64,000 nucleotides of DNA from Pelobates cultripes. Taxonomy: Eukaryota; Chordata; Amphibia; Anura; Pelobatidae. The position numbers were made by a program, and so were the translations under genes. The notes beneath the pieces are model-generated. The model was not told the origin of the DNA and did not search any database. It worked only from the letters and a program-made list of their open reading frames with translations. Each line of letters starts with the position of its first letter. Within the stretch, counting starts at the first letter, position 1. The stretch covers positions 364,586,360-364,650,359 of the forward strand of contig OW240912.1 of the NCBI GenBank assembly GCA_933207985.1, given 5' to 3'. Below, in pieces: positions 33,906-46,030 of the stretch.

Positions 33906-35125
33906 ATGCAGATATTTAATTTTAGTATCTAAGCACATTGGAGCAGTATCCTTTTAACCTCTTGTTTCTGATGGCATTTGTGATAGTTTGTCTCTTCTTT
34001 CTTAATATAACCCCATATTAAAATTGTAAAGCACAGTGGGGAATGTTAATGCTATGCACTGTCAAATAGGAAACTGCTGCCAAAAGAGGTGGTAGTGTTA
34101 TGATAAATTCATCTCTTTCAGGGATACTTTCTCAGCCACTTTTATAAATGTCAACAAGAATCTATTGAACTATACAGCTCCAGCAACAGATGCAACACCC
34201 TGCAGCTTAATAAGGTATATGAGTAACATTTCTAATCTAGGGACAAGATTATTAAATCTATTAAAATCTGGGGTTGGTCTTTTACAATACCTGCCTCTTC
34301 TGATTTTCCGGTAGCAAACTCTGGTATGTATTATATGGTATGGGGGAATTCGTACACATGCACCTTTCAGTGGAAAGAAATATGTGTGTATGCATAGCTA
34401 ATTTACATTTTAAACTGACATATGCATAATGTTGCTATAAGAGCTCTGAATTTACAAGGAGGACTCTCAAAGACCTTGCATCTCTGTGAAATAGACGCAG
34501 AATGTTCTTCATGAATCCTGGTCTAGGTACCCAACCCCTCTACGGTCTACACACTACTGTCCTGGAGCTGTCCATTCCTGCATTCCACACATACATGAGT
34601 TCACTCTAATAGTTTCTATTTGAGACTCTGGGTGCGGACCAGTGATGTATTTAGGGTTTGTTTCGTGAGGCCTCCTGAACTTTAGGTGCCCCCTAAGTAA
34701 TTCATACATATATTCATATATACATTCACAGATACTTCTTTATACATGTACATAACCTATTCTAGCCCCTCCTACATCTCTTGAATAAAAAACAAAAACA
34801 ATATAACCATGTGATGGACCGCATGGCACCCCGACCAGGTACCTCCATCAATCGCTGCATCCTAGTACTTGCGAGTACTATAAACACTGTACTGGAACAC
34901 CATAACCACAGTAAACCCCACGCACCGCCGCAGCTTGGTTGGGGCGTCGCTGTCCTCCACCCACCCTGGACCCAAGACCAGGATCCAGCTTCCAGTGGGT
35001 AGACTCTCCTATTCCAGAGAGCGTAGCAGGGACAGCTCTTATAAGAGCTAGTGATTATTGTTCTGTCCTCCAGACTTTATTCATTATATTTGTGCTTGTT
35101 ATTTAGAATAGTATGTTTAATAAAG
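33906..35125. other. Unassigned; hAT-like end at 34641
   Basis: The motif cagtgatgtatttagggt at 34641 resembles a hAT-type left end, but no partner is defined. No gene is seen. Confidence 0.4.
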
Positions 35126-35520
35126 TTGTTAGAAAGCACAGCATTATGGGCAGAACTTGTACAGGAAGTGTATCAGCCTCCATTTTAGGAAGATACAGTA
35201 AACAGCAAGCCATGTACTTCTCATCTCTAGCCATCACCCCTGAGAGAGCTTAAAAAGTGAGCTCTTGCTATGTTATCCTGTATTATTGAACATTGTTTCT
35301 TTGTTGTATGCAATACTTTACTGATTAAAGTTTATTTCTATCAATTTGTAGTTTCACCTGGCTTGTTCTAATAAATTTGAGATCAAAGAAATATCTGAAG
35401 TTTATGGAGTAGGAAGGTTTAGCTCTCTGTCCTAGAGACAGAACAATTATACTCAGGGGAGTATTATGATATAGCAAACCCCTGAGTGAATGTAGTTCTC
35501 CAATCCCCCAAACACGAGCC
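35126..35520 (+). mobile_element. Possible solo LTR of an old retroelement
   Basis: The text tgttagaaagcacagcattatgggcagaacttgtacaggaag, a tca/aag-rich stretch, a gcttaaaaagtgagctc promoter-like part and a tgattaaagtttattt polyadenylation-like part come in the order typical of an LTR. I could not define the right end or a target duplication, and there is no coding sequence. Confidence 0.3.
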
Positions 35521-35689
35521 AAGACTTCATGAAGGGGTAAACTAATCTCTCTTTAATGGGGCCACACTGGCTTTTTATGCAAGTCCCTGAGTAAGGTGTA
35601 CGCCCACATGGACCTTGTTGGGGACAGGGATACAAACTTACAAACCAATAGTAACACATTTACAATGTTAGACACTCCCACACATAGCA

Positions 35690-35960
35690 TACAATCCCTC
35701 TCCTCTGCCTGGGAGATAATTGAGCGTTTCGTTGTGTCCAACTGCTTTATCCATGAAGACGTCGGACGCAACGAAACGTGTTGGATACACCTAGGGGACT
35801 CTGGGCTTTGATTTGCTCTGGGACTCCTTTTATTAACATACACAGCTGGCTACCGTTTTCATTGACATCGTCTAGATCCGAGAAATTCGGAGACATGCCT
35901 GTTTTAACGTTAATCTTGTAAGTGCAATCTTAATAAATATGGTGTTTTTTTATCTACCAT
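35690..35960 (+). repeat. Unclassified repeat (gacgcaacgaaacgtg type)
   Basis: A palindromic core gcgtttcgttgtgtcc ... ggacgcaacgaaacgtg (35724-35781) is a hairpin. A related gggacgcgtttcgccactac core lies at 45903. Both look like fragments of one interspersed family. Confidence 0.5.
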
Positions 35961-36159
35961 CCGCACTATTTTCTGTTTTCTGCTTTATTACAAGCTCAAA
36001 AGAATCATCTTTGATTGGAAAAAAATATCTGGAATCATCCACTTTGCTTTTGATTGAGGTGGTATTATCTCCCATTTTGGGAGTCATTATATGCTTCACT
36101 TACACCCTACTTATTTGTATGTTTGGTTCCTCCTACATCTCTTCACTGATCCATTAGTA

Positions 36160-36985
36160 TGCCCCTTCTCAGTCTCTACGCTCCTCCCATGACCTTCTCC
36201 TGTCCCTTGCTTGCACACGGACGTCCAACTCATGCTTGCAGGACTTCTCCTGGGCGGCTCCCTTCTTTTGGAATAGCCTGCCTATCACCATCAGACTCTC
36301 CCCTAGTCTTCCATGGTTTAAGAAGTGCCTTAAAGGACCACTATAGTGCCAGAAAAACACTTGTTTTCCTGGCACTATAGTGCCCTGAGGGTGCCCCCAC
36401 CCTCAGGGTCCCCCTCCCGCCGGGCTCTGGGGGGAGGAAGGGATTAAACTTACCTCTTTCTCCAGCACCGGGCGGGGAGCTCACCTCCTCCTCTCCGCCT
36501 CCTCTCCTCCTCTTCGGCTGAATGCGCATGCACGGCAGGAGCTGCGCACGCATTCAGCCAGTCCATAGGAAAGCATTCACAATGCTTTCCTATGGACGCT
36601 GGTGTCTTCTCACTGTGAAAATCACAGTGAGAAGCGGTGCCTATAGTGGTCCTTTAAAATCCATCTCTTCAGGAAAGTGTATGGCCTCCCAGAGTAACCT
36701 CTACCTTACACACCTGTCTCTTGCTCTCTCCTAAAAGGCAACATTCTATTCTCTCCTCCAGCTCTGCTTCACTCCCACCTTTTTTGATTTCTTTCTCCTG
36801 TCCTATTGTGTTTTATACTCCACCTCCTATAGATTGCTCGTTTCAGCAGGGTCCTAACCTATTGTTCCTGTACGTTTTTGTAATTGTCTTATTTATTGTT
36901 AAATCCCTCCTTTTTAAATATTGTGAAGCGATACGGAATATGTTGGCGCTATATAGATGCCAATAATAATAATAATAATAATAAT
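36160..36985 (+). mobile_element. L2-type LINE 3' end, split by a MITE
   Basis: The left part encodes the LINE's C-terminal residues in broken frames and continues after the MITE with aaatccatctcttcaggaaagtgtatggcctccc. The 3' end reads ttgtgaagcgatacggaatatgttggcgctatatagatgcc then (AAT)n, the same tail as the longer LINE at 49045-50874. Confidence 0.8.
36330..36657 (+). repeat. T2-like MITE (328 bp) with TTAA ends
   Basis: The left end is TTAAAGGACCACTATAGTGCC, followed at once by a perfect inverted arm (aaaacacttgttttcctggcactatagtgcc). The right end is gcctatagtggtcctttaa. It interrupts the LINE 3' end, giving a clear order of insertion. Confidence 0.9.
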
Positions 36986-37144
36986 GTCTATTCTCAATAT
37001 GTTCTTGCACTTTGTATTGGTTTGTTGCCAAACTAGGGCCTCCTTATGGTAAGCAGGGCAATCTACATGAGAATCTTTGTTCACTGTGCCTAGAGTGGTA
37101 TCAGACACACCTTATTGATAAGACCCACCAAGGCCAAAATGATC

Positions 37145-37244
37145 ATCTAGGCTTGTGGTATCTCTCATGCAGATGGAACCAATCTGCATTTTGAATCTAG
37201 GCTTGTGGTATCTCTCGTGCAGATGGAACCAATCTGCATTTTGA
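37145..37244 (+). repeat. 50-bp tandem duplication
   Basis: Two adjacent 50-base units (37145-37194, 37195-37244) beginning atctaggcttgtggtatctc differ by a single A/G. Confidence 0.95.
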
Positions 37245-38003
37245 ATTTGCAAAATGAGCTAGGTATCACTCTGTCAAGTAGCTCAGGGTGGAATCTCCCA
37301 AGGTACTCTGCTCCAAATACACAAAACATGTAATGGGCCCGTAACACTGGAAAAAGTAACAAGAAGAGTCTTAATATATTCTCTCTGTTTTGGTTTATTT
37401 ATGCATATTCACTCAATACATATACTTTCACACATACATACATTGTGCATATTAATATCTATCCATTAATACATGTTCATATAAATATATTAAAACTTAT
37501 ATACATACACCTATATTCAAACACACATTAGATACACTCCACTTCAGACTCACATTTTGACCTGCAACAGGCAGTAAACAAGAATTGTTATATTGGATCT
37601 ATATAATCTAATACAGGTAGTCCCACTCTAACACAGAGTGTTACTGGAGTACATGTTGGAGTCCTTTGTATTTCTCTGTATTATAGCGGAGTTTCATGTG
37701 TGTAGGTAAAGTGTAGATAAGTGTTTTCTTTTTTTCATCCACTCGTTAAAAATGCCATCAAACCTTTAGTTTGAGTTCATCAAACACAATGTATATAAGT
37801 GCAATAATAGACCAACTGTGAATCTGTAGCAGCATTCCTTCATGTTTCATTCTGCCTCATATACTTTTTTTGAGCTAACTATCAATCTTTCGAGGCAATG
37901 ACATGGCAATTATAGGTGTGACTCTCAACTCTCTGATCATAGGGAAAAACAGGTTAATAACACCTCTCTATTTCAAAGTGTTCTTGCTTTGAGTCTCGTC
38001 CAG
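37245..38003. other. Unassigned AT-rich sequence
   Basis: No bounded repeat or open splice-flanked segment is seen before the candidate exon at 38004. Confidence 0.4.
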
Positions 38004-38056
38004 TTACTTTTGCTTGTTTGCGTTTGTTTGTTTGTGGCTTATTACAGACTATGCAA
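38004..38056 (+). CDS. Candidate exon D (53 bp), unidentified gene
   Basis: The acceptor gctttgagtctcgtccag and the perfect donor CAA|GTAAGTATG bound 53 bases. All three frames are open. The frame with a two-base lead (TFACLRLFVCGLLQTMQ) ends in phase 0, which would join in phase to the exon at 42220. T-richness of the segment means it could also be a pyrimidine tract leading to a smaller exon. A MITE inserted 44 bases downstream. Confidence 0.3.
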
Positions 38057-38100
38057 GTAAGTATGACAGCTAAGGTTTCAACCTCTCTTTCAGTGTACTG

Positions 38101-38581
38101 TTAAACGACACTATAGTCACCAGAACAACTACAGCTTAATGTAGTTGTTCTGGTGTCTATACCATGTCCCTGCAGGCAATGTAAACACTGCCTTTTCAGA
38201 TCGCCACTAGAGGTGCCACAATGTGCAGCACTGACGTTTGCTCTGCGTGGATGCGCTGAACGTTCCTCATGGAACGTTCAACACTTCACCATGAGGAGAT
38301 GCTAATTTATTCAACACTTCTCTATGAGGAGATGCTAATTTTGCTACGCATGTACAATTGCATTCCAGTGCTTTCCTGTTGGAAAATACTAGATTCGCTG
38401 AGATTGTCAGTTTTGATGATCTCAGCCAAGAAGGTGGAGTGGGGGCAGAGCGGCGCTGCAAAAAAAATACGTTTATAGCCTTTTACCTTTCCAACAGTGG
38501 GGCAATGGCCTAAACTTTGTTTTTACAGCTAAAGTGTCAGGAAAACACATTTGTATTCCTGACTTTATAGTAGTTCTTTAA
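38101..38581 (+). repeat. T2-like MITE (481 bp) with TTAA ends
   Basis: It begins TTAAACGACACTATAGTCACCAGAACAACTACAG with a perfect inverted arm (cttaatgtagttgttctggtg) and ends cctgactttatagtagttctttaa. A tandem pair gaacgttcaacacttc / ttattcaacacttctctatgaggagatgctaat lies in the core. Confidence 0.9.
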
Positions 38582-38867
38582 ATCTAAGCCATAGAGTCCT
38601 GCCTTGACAATGAATCTTTGGATTTGCCTCATATCAGATAAACATATTCCTATTCTTGGTAGAAGTCACTGCTCCTGCAGAAACGTTAAATGGTTCATTC
38701 CAACAAAAAAAACCAATATTTTCATAAAGCACTATTTTGGTCACAGTAACCCTTCGTAACCCTTCCTATATGTAAGCTTAAATCCGTTCAAACACCGAGG
38801 CCCGGTTCTCCCTGCAGCTCGATATATCTCCACTGACGTCACTCCTACTCGCCACTTTTGCACAGAA

Positions 38868-39596
38868 TTATTATTATAATATTATTTTTGGCATTCACAT
38901 AGTGACAACTTATTCCTCAGCACTTTACAATATAACAAAAAGGGAGAAATGTAAAGAAACACTATAGTCACCTAAATTACTTTAGCTAAATAAAGCAGTT
39001 TTAGTGTATAGATCATTCCCCTGCAATTTCACTGCCCAGTTCACTGTCATTTAGGAGTTAAATCACTTTTTTTCTGTTTATGCAGCCCTAGCCACACCTC
39101 CCCTGGCTACGGGTGACAGAGCCTGCATGAAAAAAAAAACTGGTTTTACTTTCAAACAGATGTAAATTACCTTAAATAATTGTATCTCAGTCTCTAAATT
39201 GAACTTTAATCACATACAGGAGGCTCTTGCGGGGTCTAGCAAGCTATTAACATAGCAGGGGATAAGAAAATCTTAATTAAACAGAACTTGCAATAAAAAA
39301 AAGCCTAAATAGGGCTCTCCTTACAGGAAGTGTTAATGGAAGGCTGTGCAAGTCACATGCAGGGAGGTGTGACTAGGGTTCATAAACAAAGGGATTTAAC
39401 TCCTAAATGGCAGAGGATTGAGCAGTGAGGCTGCAGGGGCATGTTCTATACACCAAAACTGCTTCATTAAGCTAAAGTTGTTCAGGTGACTATAGTGTCC
39501 CTTTAACAATAAACAAGACAATTACAAAATGTTACAGGGCCAATAGGTTGATAAAGACCCTGCTCAAATGAGCTTATAGTCTAGACTAGCGGATTG
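38868..39596 (-). repeat. L2-type LINE 3' tail, reversed, split by a MITE
   Basis: attattattataatattatttttggcattc ... cagcactttacaatat (38868-38951), continued after the MITE by caataaacaagacaattacaaaatgttacaggg ... gagcttatagtctag, is the reversed 3' end of the L2-type family. Confidence 0.7.
38952..39506 (-). repeat. Long foldback T2-like MITE, second copy
   Basis: This copy is the inverted counterpart of 15809-16356: its right arm gcagaggattgagcagtgaggctgcaggggcatg...cttcattaagctaaagttgttcaggtg is the complement of the other's left arm. Its right TTAA is intact; the left is mutated to GTAA. Confidence 0.85.
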
Positions 39597-40317
39597 ACAT
39601 TAGCCACCCAGAACTCTTGTTCCAGGCTGGCTACCAGAGGTGAAACTGCCGGCAGCAGAGGGGTTAATCTCCATATGTTTCTGAGCATAATGTTTCATAT
39701 ACAGACTTCAGGCACCATGACCACTTCAAATCACTGAAGTGGATATGCTGTGTAGAGTAAACTTATAAAATATATCAATATTTAATATTATGTATCTTTA
39801 ATCTATATAATGCTTTAAAATGTGCATTACTGCATGCCTGGGTTGTTTATGGAACACCATGACCCAGAGGTAGAGGTAGTCATGAAACGAGCCACAGGTG
39901 GTTTCTGGCATAATATATCTGACAAGGTTAGTATAGCTGGCAGACAATAGAGACCACACAACAGTTAAATTCTGAAAGATCAAAGTTATAGTGGGTAGGT
40001 AAACAAATCGACAAGTTAAAAAATTCTGGTATAAAAGCACACTAGGGCAACTGCTAAGTTGTTCATGACAACGCATGTGTGTATGTAACAAATAGGGGGG
40101 ATTTATCATAGTATTGTGTTCTTACAAGTGGTGCAAAGTTTCAAAAGGGCAGGAATGTGATGTAACTGGTTTCCATAGTGATTGCTCCACTTTTAGTACT
40201 TTGCACTGTTTTGGAACACCATACATTAACACATATCCACAGAATGTCTGTGCAAGTAACAAATACATCATATGTTCTTCCTGTAAACAGAGCTTAGGGA
40301 AATGGGCGCAAAAGTAT
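39597..40317. other. Unassigned sequence
   Basis: No gene or bounded repeat is visible. Confidence 0.4.
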
Positions 40318-40473
40318 TCATTATTATTATTAATTTTATTGTCATTTAAATAGCATCAACATATTCCACAGTGTTGTACAATTTTAATGTGGCTATGTAA
40401 CAGCGAATAAGAAGCAACGTATTACAAATGTTTACAGGAAAAAGAACCTTGCTTGAATGAGGTTACAATCTGG
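40318..40473 (-). repeat. L2-type LINE 3' tail, reversed
   Basis: ttattattattaattttattgtcatttaaatagcatcaacatattccacagtgttgtacaat matches the reversed tail of the LINE at 49045-50874. Confidence 0.65.
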
Positions 40474-40511
40474 AAGATTATAATTGTAATGTTTTGCTCA
40501 TTATTTGCATT

Positions 40512-40680
40512 TACAGGGTTATTCAGTAAAGTCTGCATTCCCAGTGAATTTAAAGTAAATTACACATTTTCGGCCAGAGTAGCTGAACGGAGAGCATAGG
40601 TGACTGAGAGAATAGTTTGGCTATTTTGACCTTAAATTTTAAATTCACTTTGAATTCTCACTTTAGTGAATAACCCTGTA
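40512..40680 (+). repeat. Foldback MITE with TA target (169 bp)
   Basis: The ends are TACAGGGTTATTCAGTAAAGTCTGCATTC and GAATTCTCACTTTAGTGAATAACCCTGTA, inverted complements that include a TA on each side. A TA target is typical of Tc1/mariner-type transposition. It shares the ggctattttgac core with 22187-22356. Confidence 0.8.
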
Positions 40681-42219
40681 TAGTTCCTTTTATTGGAGCA
40701 AGAACAGAGAAAATGAGAATATGAGAAAGTTTAGAAAAAACCTCAATAACTTGCCCTTCGCTGAGTACCCGCTCAGGTCTCAAAAATGTTTTTGCACACT
40801 TCTGCAATTACAGCGAGAACCTATACCATCTGCATAGCAGATTTCCCCCTGCACGAGAGATGCAGCAACCCCGAACTATTGTTCCGGCCTTTATTGGAAC
40901 TTATACCACACTAGGCACACTGAGCACAGAGTCCACATCTAGAATACCCTTTTAACTTAGGGAGAGCCTACGAAAAAACACTGCAAGAAGCAGGGAACAT
41001 AAGAACTCTGAGTGCAGTCTAAAAGCTTAGAGAACATGAGAGATGCAGAAATCAAGGACAATCATTTGGTCTTTCTTTATATTTCCTTTTACCTTTACCT
41101 AACTCTGAAAGTCTGTTACAGTACAAGTGATTTATAATGTCCATTAACATTGGCCAGATACATCTGGTCAGTAGAGACCACAGGCTCTATATGTCATTAA
41201 AGTTTGTGGTTGCAGGATATTAAACAGATCATGACTGATTTATTGTGGTCTTTCATTCAAAGGTCTCTATTTACGGATTTTCAATAGACTGCACTTGAAA
41301 AGCACTCTATAAAGATACATTGCCTCAAAACGTCTGATACAAGGACAAGCAGGCATACAGGAACATGTATTGTGGAGTTTCAAGGATGTTGGGGTCACTG
41401 CAAATTCATGCTTGTCTATAACAATTACATAGTAAAGGGCTTTAAAATCTGCCATGTTTGTGACTTAGACTTTATTTCAATGTTTTATTGCAATACATTA
41501 TGAGTGTTTGTACACTTTTTTCCTGTTTTTTTTATTTATATATATATATTATTTTATTAAGCACTTTCACGAGTAACACATTTTTACAAGGCACGGTGCC
41601 TTGAAGTCCAGACAATGTTATGAAAATTAATAAAAATTTGCAAGTTATAACAAATCGGCAGGTATTGGAGAATATATTGAGGCAGGTAGGAAACATTTCA
41701 AGCTTTACAGGTTAGATCGATTCATGTGGACAGCGGATAGCACTGCGTTGAATTTTATCCTGTTTTTTTGTTTGTTTGTTTTGCGTTTTTAAATTGCGTA
41801 GACCCACATTAACCTAATACAAGGGGTGTTACTAACATTCTTTAAGTAAACATCTAGTGCTGGTGGGAGGGCTGAGCAGGGGACCTGGGTGAGTGGTTTT
41901 CTAAACTGGAAAACATAGGTTAACCTTGGGACCTTATTTTGGCTACATCAGAAAATGTATTTTTATTACTTTAAAAATTATGGTATCAGGAGCAAATTAA
42001 TTTAGTTTTGGAAAATAATATTTCTTGTAGAAAGTTTTACGTACATAAATTATTTCACATTGTCTGTTTCACACAATTCAATTCACCACAATGATAATAT
42101 ATTGACACAGTGATTACATTCGGTAAACAAATAGACACAGTGGTCAAATATTGCTCTGAATAAATACTATTATTTTGCAAACCTAACAATATCTTGGCTG
42201 CATTTTTGTTTTATTTCAG
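40681..42219. other. Unassigned sequence
   Basis: No bounded repeat is defined. A T-rich stretch near 41527-41575 may be the 3' tail of an old minus-strand LINE, unproven. Confidence 0.4.
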
Positions 42220-42324
42220 TATGACTCTCAGTCTCTATTGCAAAGTAAAGATCGATGTTCTCATTTAGAAATATTTAACTTTTTAAGAGCTGGACAGGTT
42301 GTGCCTTATTCTAGCACTCAAAAG
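42220..42324 (+). CDS. Candidate exon E (105 bp), unidentified gene
   Basis: This is one of the best exon candidates. A strong acceptor (catttttgttttatttcag) and a consensus donor (CAAAAG|GTAAGG) bound exactly 35 codons, and only one of the three frames is open: YDSQSLLQSKDRCSHLEIFN followed by FLRAGQVVPYSSTQK. The exon is phase 0 at both ends. The sequence looks like helical repeat protein, but I cannot name it. Confidence 0.55.
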
Positions 42325-43010
42325 GTAAGGTCTTCCAAAAGGCATGTCTGATTACGGTGACATTTTCAAGCTTCTTGACATTTGTATTATTTGCGTATAC
42401 CGCAATGAAACTAAATTGAAATTATCATCTGGACAAACATTGATGGAATGATGTGAACATATTTTGCTCATAGGTGACTCAGAAGCCCCAGGTGGCTCTA
42501 CAAAAGCCATTCGTGTCATCCTTTACAATTTTTCAAGGCAGCCTTTACACTCACAAGGCACCTGAGGGCCCTTGAGAGTACTTGTATGGTTCAAAGCAAA
42601 ATTTAATTACTGTTCATAGAGCCTCTGCATAGCTAGTGCAGCTCTTCACGCAGAAATACATCATTGCAAGTTAGCAATACAAAAATCTGTGAGTGCATGT
42701 ATGCAAATCCAGCAAAACTGGAAAATGAGAAAATAGGGATCTTTTAATCACAGCTGCCAGTTGAGAAGGTGTTGGGGAAACAGAGAGGGTGCTTTGTCAT
42801 AACCACTGACAAGCATGCCCCCTCTCGAAGTGAGCATGTTAGTTCAATGCGCAGAGCCTTGTTGAAACGTTCGCTTGAGAATAAGGCCCTGTATTGTACG
42901 TTCTGCGCAACGCAAGCAAATTTATTAGCTTGCTTGCGCTGTGTTTGCTTGTGACTTGTCTCTGGTGTCTCCATAAGTGGGATACCAGAGGGCAATAGGA
43001 CCAGGAAAAC
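42325..43010. other. Unassigned intron-like sequence
   Basis: No repeat or gene is recognised; the region is of ordinary composition. Confidence 0.4.
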
Positions 43011-43800
43011 ATATTGTGTATGTGTTTGTAACTTGCTTGTGGGATTGCATGTGGGTAGAATGAGAGGATTGTGGTGTGGTGCTTTATGTAAATAGGTCGA
43101 TTTCAGTTGTGCTGTGTTTGTGATGTAAAATGTGTGGCTAGGGGCTGTAGAGAGTGAGAGAGAGTGTGAGTGTATAGGGCCAATGTGTGTATAAGTGAGG
43201 GATATATTGAGTGTGTGCGTAGGGCCTCTAGTGTATGTGTCTACAGGTGATGTAGTGTGTCTAGATCTGTACAAATTATGTGTTTAGGGAATGTAGTGTG
43301 CTTGCTTACAAGGGATCTAGTGTGTGCATAGGGGAACCAGAATGTGTATGTCAGGAATGTAGTGTGTGTAGGTGGTGCAATGTGAGCCTATAGGGGATTT
43401 ATTGTGTGTTGGTGATTTAGTGTGTTTGTGGAGGACCCAGATTATGTATAGATCTAGTGTATGTGTCTGCAGAGGATTCAGAGTGTGTATAAGAGTTCTA
43501 GTGTGTGTATGTGTATGTAGAGGGTTCAGAGTTGTGTAGGGGATCTAGTGTGTGCATGTAGGGGTGCACTGTGTGTGTGAGGAGTGCACTGGGTGTAAGG
43601 GGTGCAGTGTGGGTGTGAGGGGTAAAGTGTGTGAATGTATTGGGATGTATTTCTGTGTGTGTGTGAGGGGCGCAGTATGTGTGTGAAGGGCTCGGTATTT
43701 GTGTGAGGAGTGCAGTGTATGTGTGTAAGGGGTGCACAGGGTGCGCGAGGGGTTCAGTGTGTGAATGTGTTGGGAGGTATTGTGTGTGTGGAGCGGCAGA
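43011..43800 (+). repeat. GT-rich degenerate minisatellite
   Basis: Units of about 20 to 25 bases (ggggatctagtgtgtgtat, gtgaggggtgcagtgtgt) recur with strong variation. Minus-strand open frames here (42744-43274, 43498-43809) are repeat artefacts with Ser-His-Thr periodicity. Confidence 0.75.
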
Positions 43801-44055
43801 TTTAGACAAAAATATATATTTTTTTTTAATTCAAAAAATATATTTTATATCCCTCCTTCTTACCTTTGGCCTGGTAGGGGGGACACTGCTTGCAAACCCT
43901 GGTGGTCCGGTGGTGTGCTTATGTATTCTATTTATCCTGATAACCCAGTTTATTTTCTGCCTTTCATACATTTTTGATCAACTGACCATTTTTTTGTACC
44001 TCCTTGCACCCCAATTTGGCATTCACCTTCACCTGGCAAGAAAATATTTACCTGA

Positions 44056-45046
44056 TGTGACGAAGTGCCCTTCGCCACTTGGTCCTGGAGAGGCCTACTT
44101 GCCAGCCTCCTCCCCTGTGACTATGACTCTTTCATGTATCTGGCTTTAAAGCCCCTAGTCTACCTTCAGACAGACTATTTATGTAGGCTGCTTTATTTAT
44201 CTTATGTTTTAGTCACCCTGTACCCATTATAGGTGCAGGGTGTGTGTAATGTAATTGTTTATAGTGTGTGTGTGTGTACTGTGTAATGTTTTGCCTGCTC
44301 TCTTGTATTGCTGAGGTTTGCTACCAACTAGGTGGGTTTGGCTATGGAGCTTGTCTAGTGCCCTCTGTTGGTAGCAACAGCAATATGCACTACCTGAATT
44401 GCAAGACTGGTTCATTTGCATATTCGGGTAGATTTGCATATTGCTAATTTTGCAGGCAGGTGAGATATTTACTGTTAAATATTGTCTCCCCCCACCCCTT
44501 TTAAAATGTGCCATTGTGTTGTGATAAGTCACTGTGTGTTGCTTGATATGGTTTGACTGTTTGTGATTTTATTGAGGTTTCACAACAATGTTATTGTGGT
44601 GACCCTATTGGCTGGTCCCAAGGGAAATAAAGGTTTTGACAGTTCTTCTTGATCCCTCTAAATGTAGCCTTGTCTCGTTATTGGAGGGAGCTGTTATAAT
44701 CACACTGGGGATTGCTATGCTCTGCATGCTCCCTGAGCTTGAGTCACTTAGCTCTTTTAAGAGCTTGTTCCTGACACGCTCTCCTTGGAGGAGGGGTCTT
44801 CACCACACACAGTCCTGGATGCTGGAGGTTCATACAGGGTGGAAGGAAGAGTTCTTTCCCACACAGTCCTGGAGGACAGAAGCTGATCCAGGGTGGAAGG
44901 AAGACGGCGAGACTCCAGTCAAGATACGGCGGTTGCGGAGTCTGCGGTGGTTGTGGTGTCTGCTGCAGTGCTTGGAGTCCTCAGGAAGCGCTAGGAGCAT
45001 CCGTCAACGGAGGGTACTCAGTCGGAGTACAAGGAGCTCCGTTACA
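44056..45046 (+). mobile_element. Solo LTR (991 bp) with 5-bp target duplication
   Basis: The segment starts TGTGACGAAGTGCCC, ends GCTCCGTTACA and is flanked by CCTGA on both sides (44051-44055, 45047-45051). TG...CA ends with a 5-bp duplication are the mark of an LTR retrotransposon. A polyadenylation signal (ggaaataaagg) lies at about 44622. No internal coding region remains, so recombination between two LTRs is likely. A Gypsy/Ty3-type source is probable but not proven. A related LTR start lies at 11098. Confidence 0.9.
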
Positions 45047-45051
45047 CCTGA

Positions 45052-46030
45052 CTCTTGGCTTTGGCTTCCATTACTGTTTACCCTTCTCTCCTCTGTTTGG
45101 TCTCTGCATGCTTCTCCCGGTGCTCACGGCCAGCCTCTGAATCCTCTACCTACCTGCAGCTCAGAATGCAACATCCCTGGTGGTTTGTATAGCGCCGGTG
45201 ACTCCTCGGCCAAGGCAGTTTTTGCAAACAATATTCATTTGCACAATACACATTTTGTATAGACAGTGGAACCAGCGCTTATATATAAAAGTGAATGTTA
45301 AATACAAATATAACTAGTAATAATAAATAGCTGCCAAACATTCAAAGATTCCTATTAACTTAAACACACAAAACAAATTAAGAATGCAGCGCTTATATGA
45401 AAAAAAAATTGAATTAATCACCTTTTAAATATTTGAGGTAAAATGTCACTGGAAAATCGGCAGGGAAAGATGTCTAAAAAAGATAATTATACATAGTATA
45501 GATCACACTTTTAAACATTTATTATAAATGAGTAGTAAACAAACTCACAAACGGAGAGCTATCGACTTAGCTCTAGTTTAAATAACTTCTGGGTCTATAC
45601 AGGTGACCCCAAACCCTTCTCACAATGTGTTCCTGAGGTCTGTAGATGGATAAAAATACACCAAATTGCGCAATATCGTTTGTGATGTCTCAGAGAAAAT
45701 ATATGTGATCTTTAAGTGGGTACTCACAAGTGTAGAGTCAAAGTGTATTGACTCAATTTCATAGCGTTGTGCAAATTCGGGACTGCACTCCCCATTCAAT
45801 GAAACGATATCGGGAACCAGGATCATTCAAAAATAAAAACAATTATTTATTTAATACACTCATATACATAAATAAAATAGCCACAATGTGCTTAAGAATA
45901 CCGGGACGCGTTTCGCCACTACCAACGTGGCTTCTTCAAACCGGATTTGTGAAAAAGCAACAGTAATGTTAAAATTTATGTATACATTCTGAGGCAGAGT
46001 TGCAACTAGAAACCATCAGGACCCGGTGCA
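45052..46030. other. Unassigned; gggacgcgtttcgcc repeat at 45900
   Basis: The core gggacgcgtttcgccactac at 45902 is related to the hairpin at 35724-35781. Two agcgcttatat motifs (45272, 45388) suggest an interspersed repeat of unknown limits. Confidence 0.4.

Noticed and set aside
42744..43274. 176-codon minus-strand open frame
   Set aside because: Most of it is reverse translation of degenerate GT-rich repeats.
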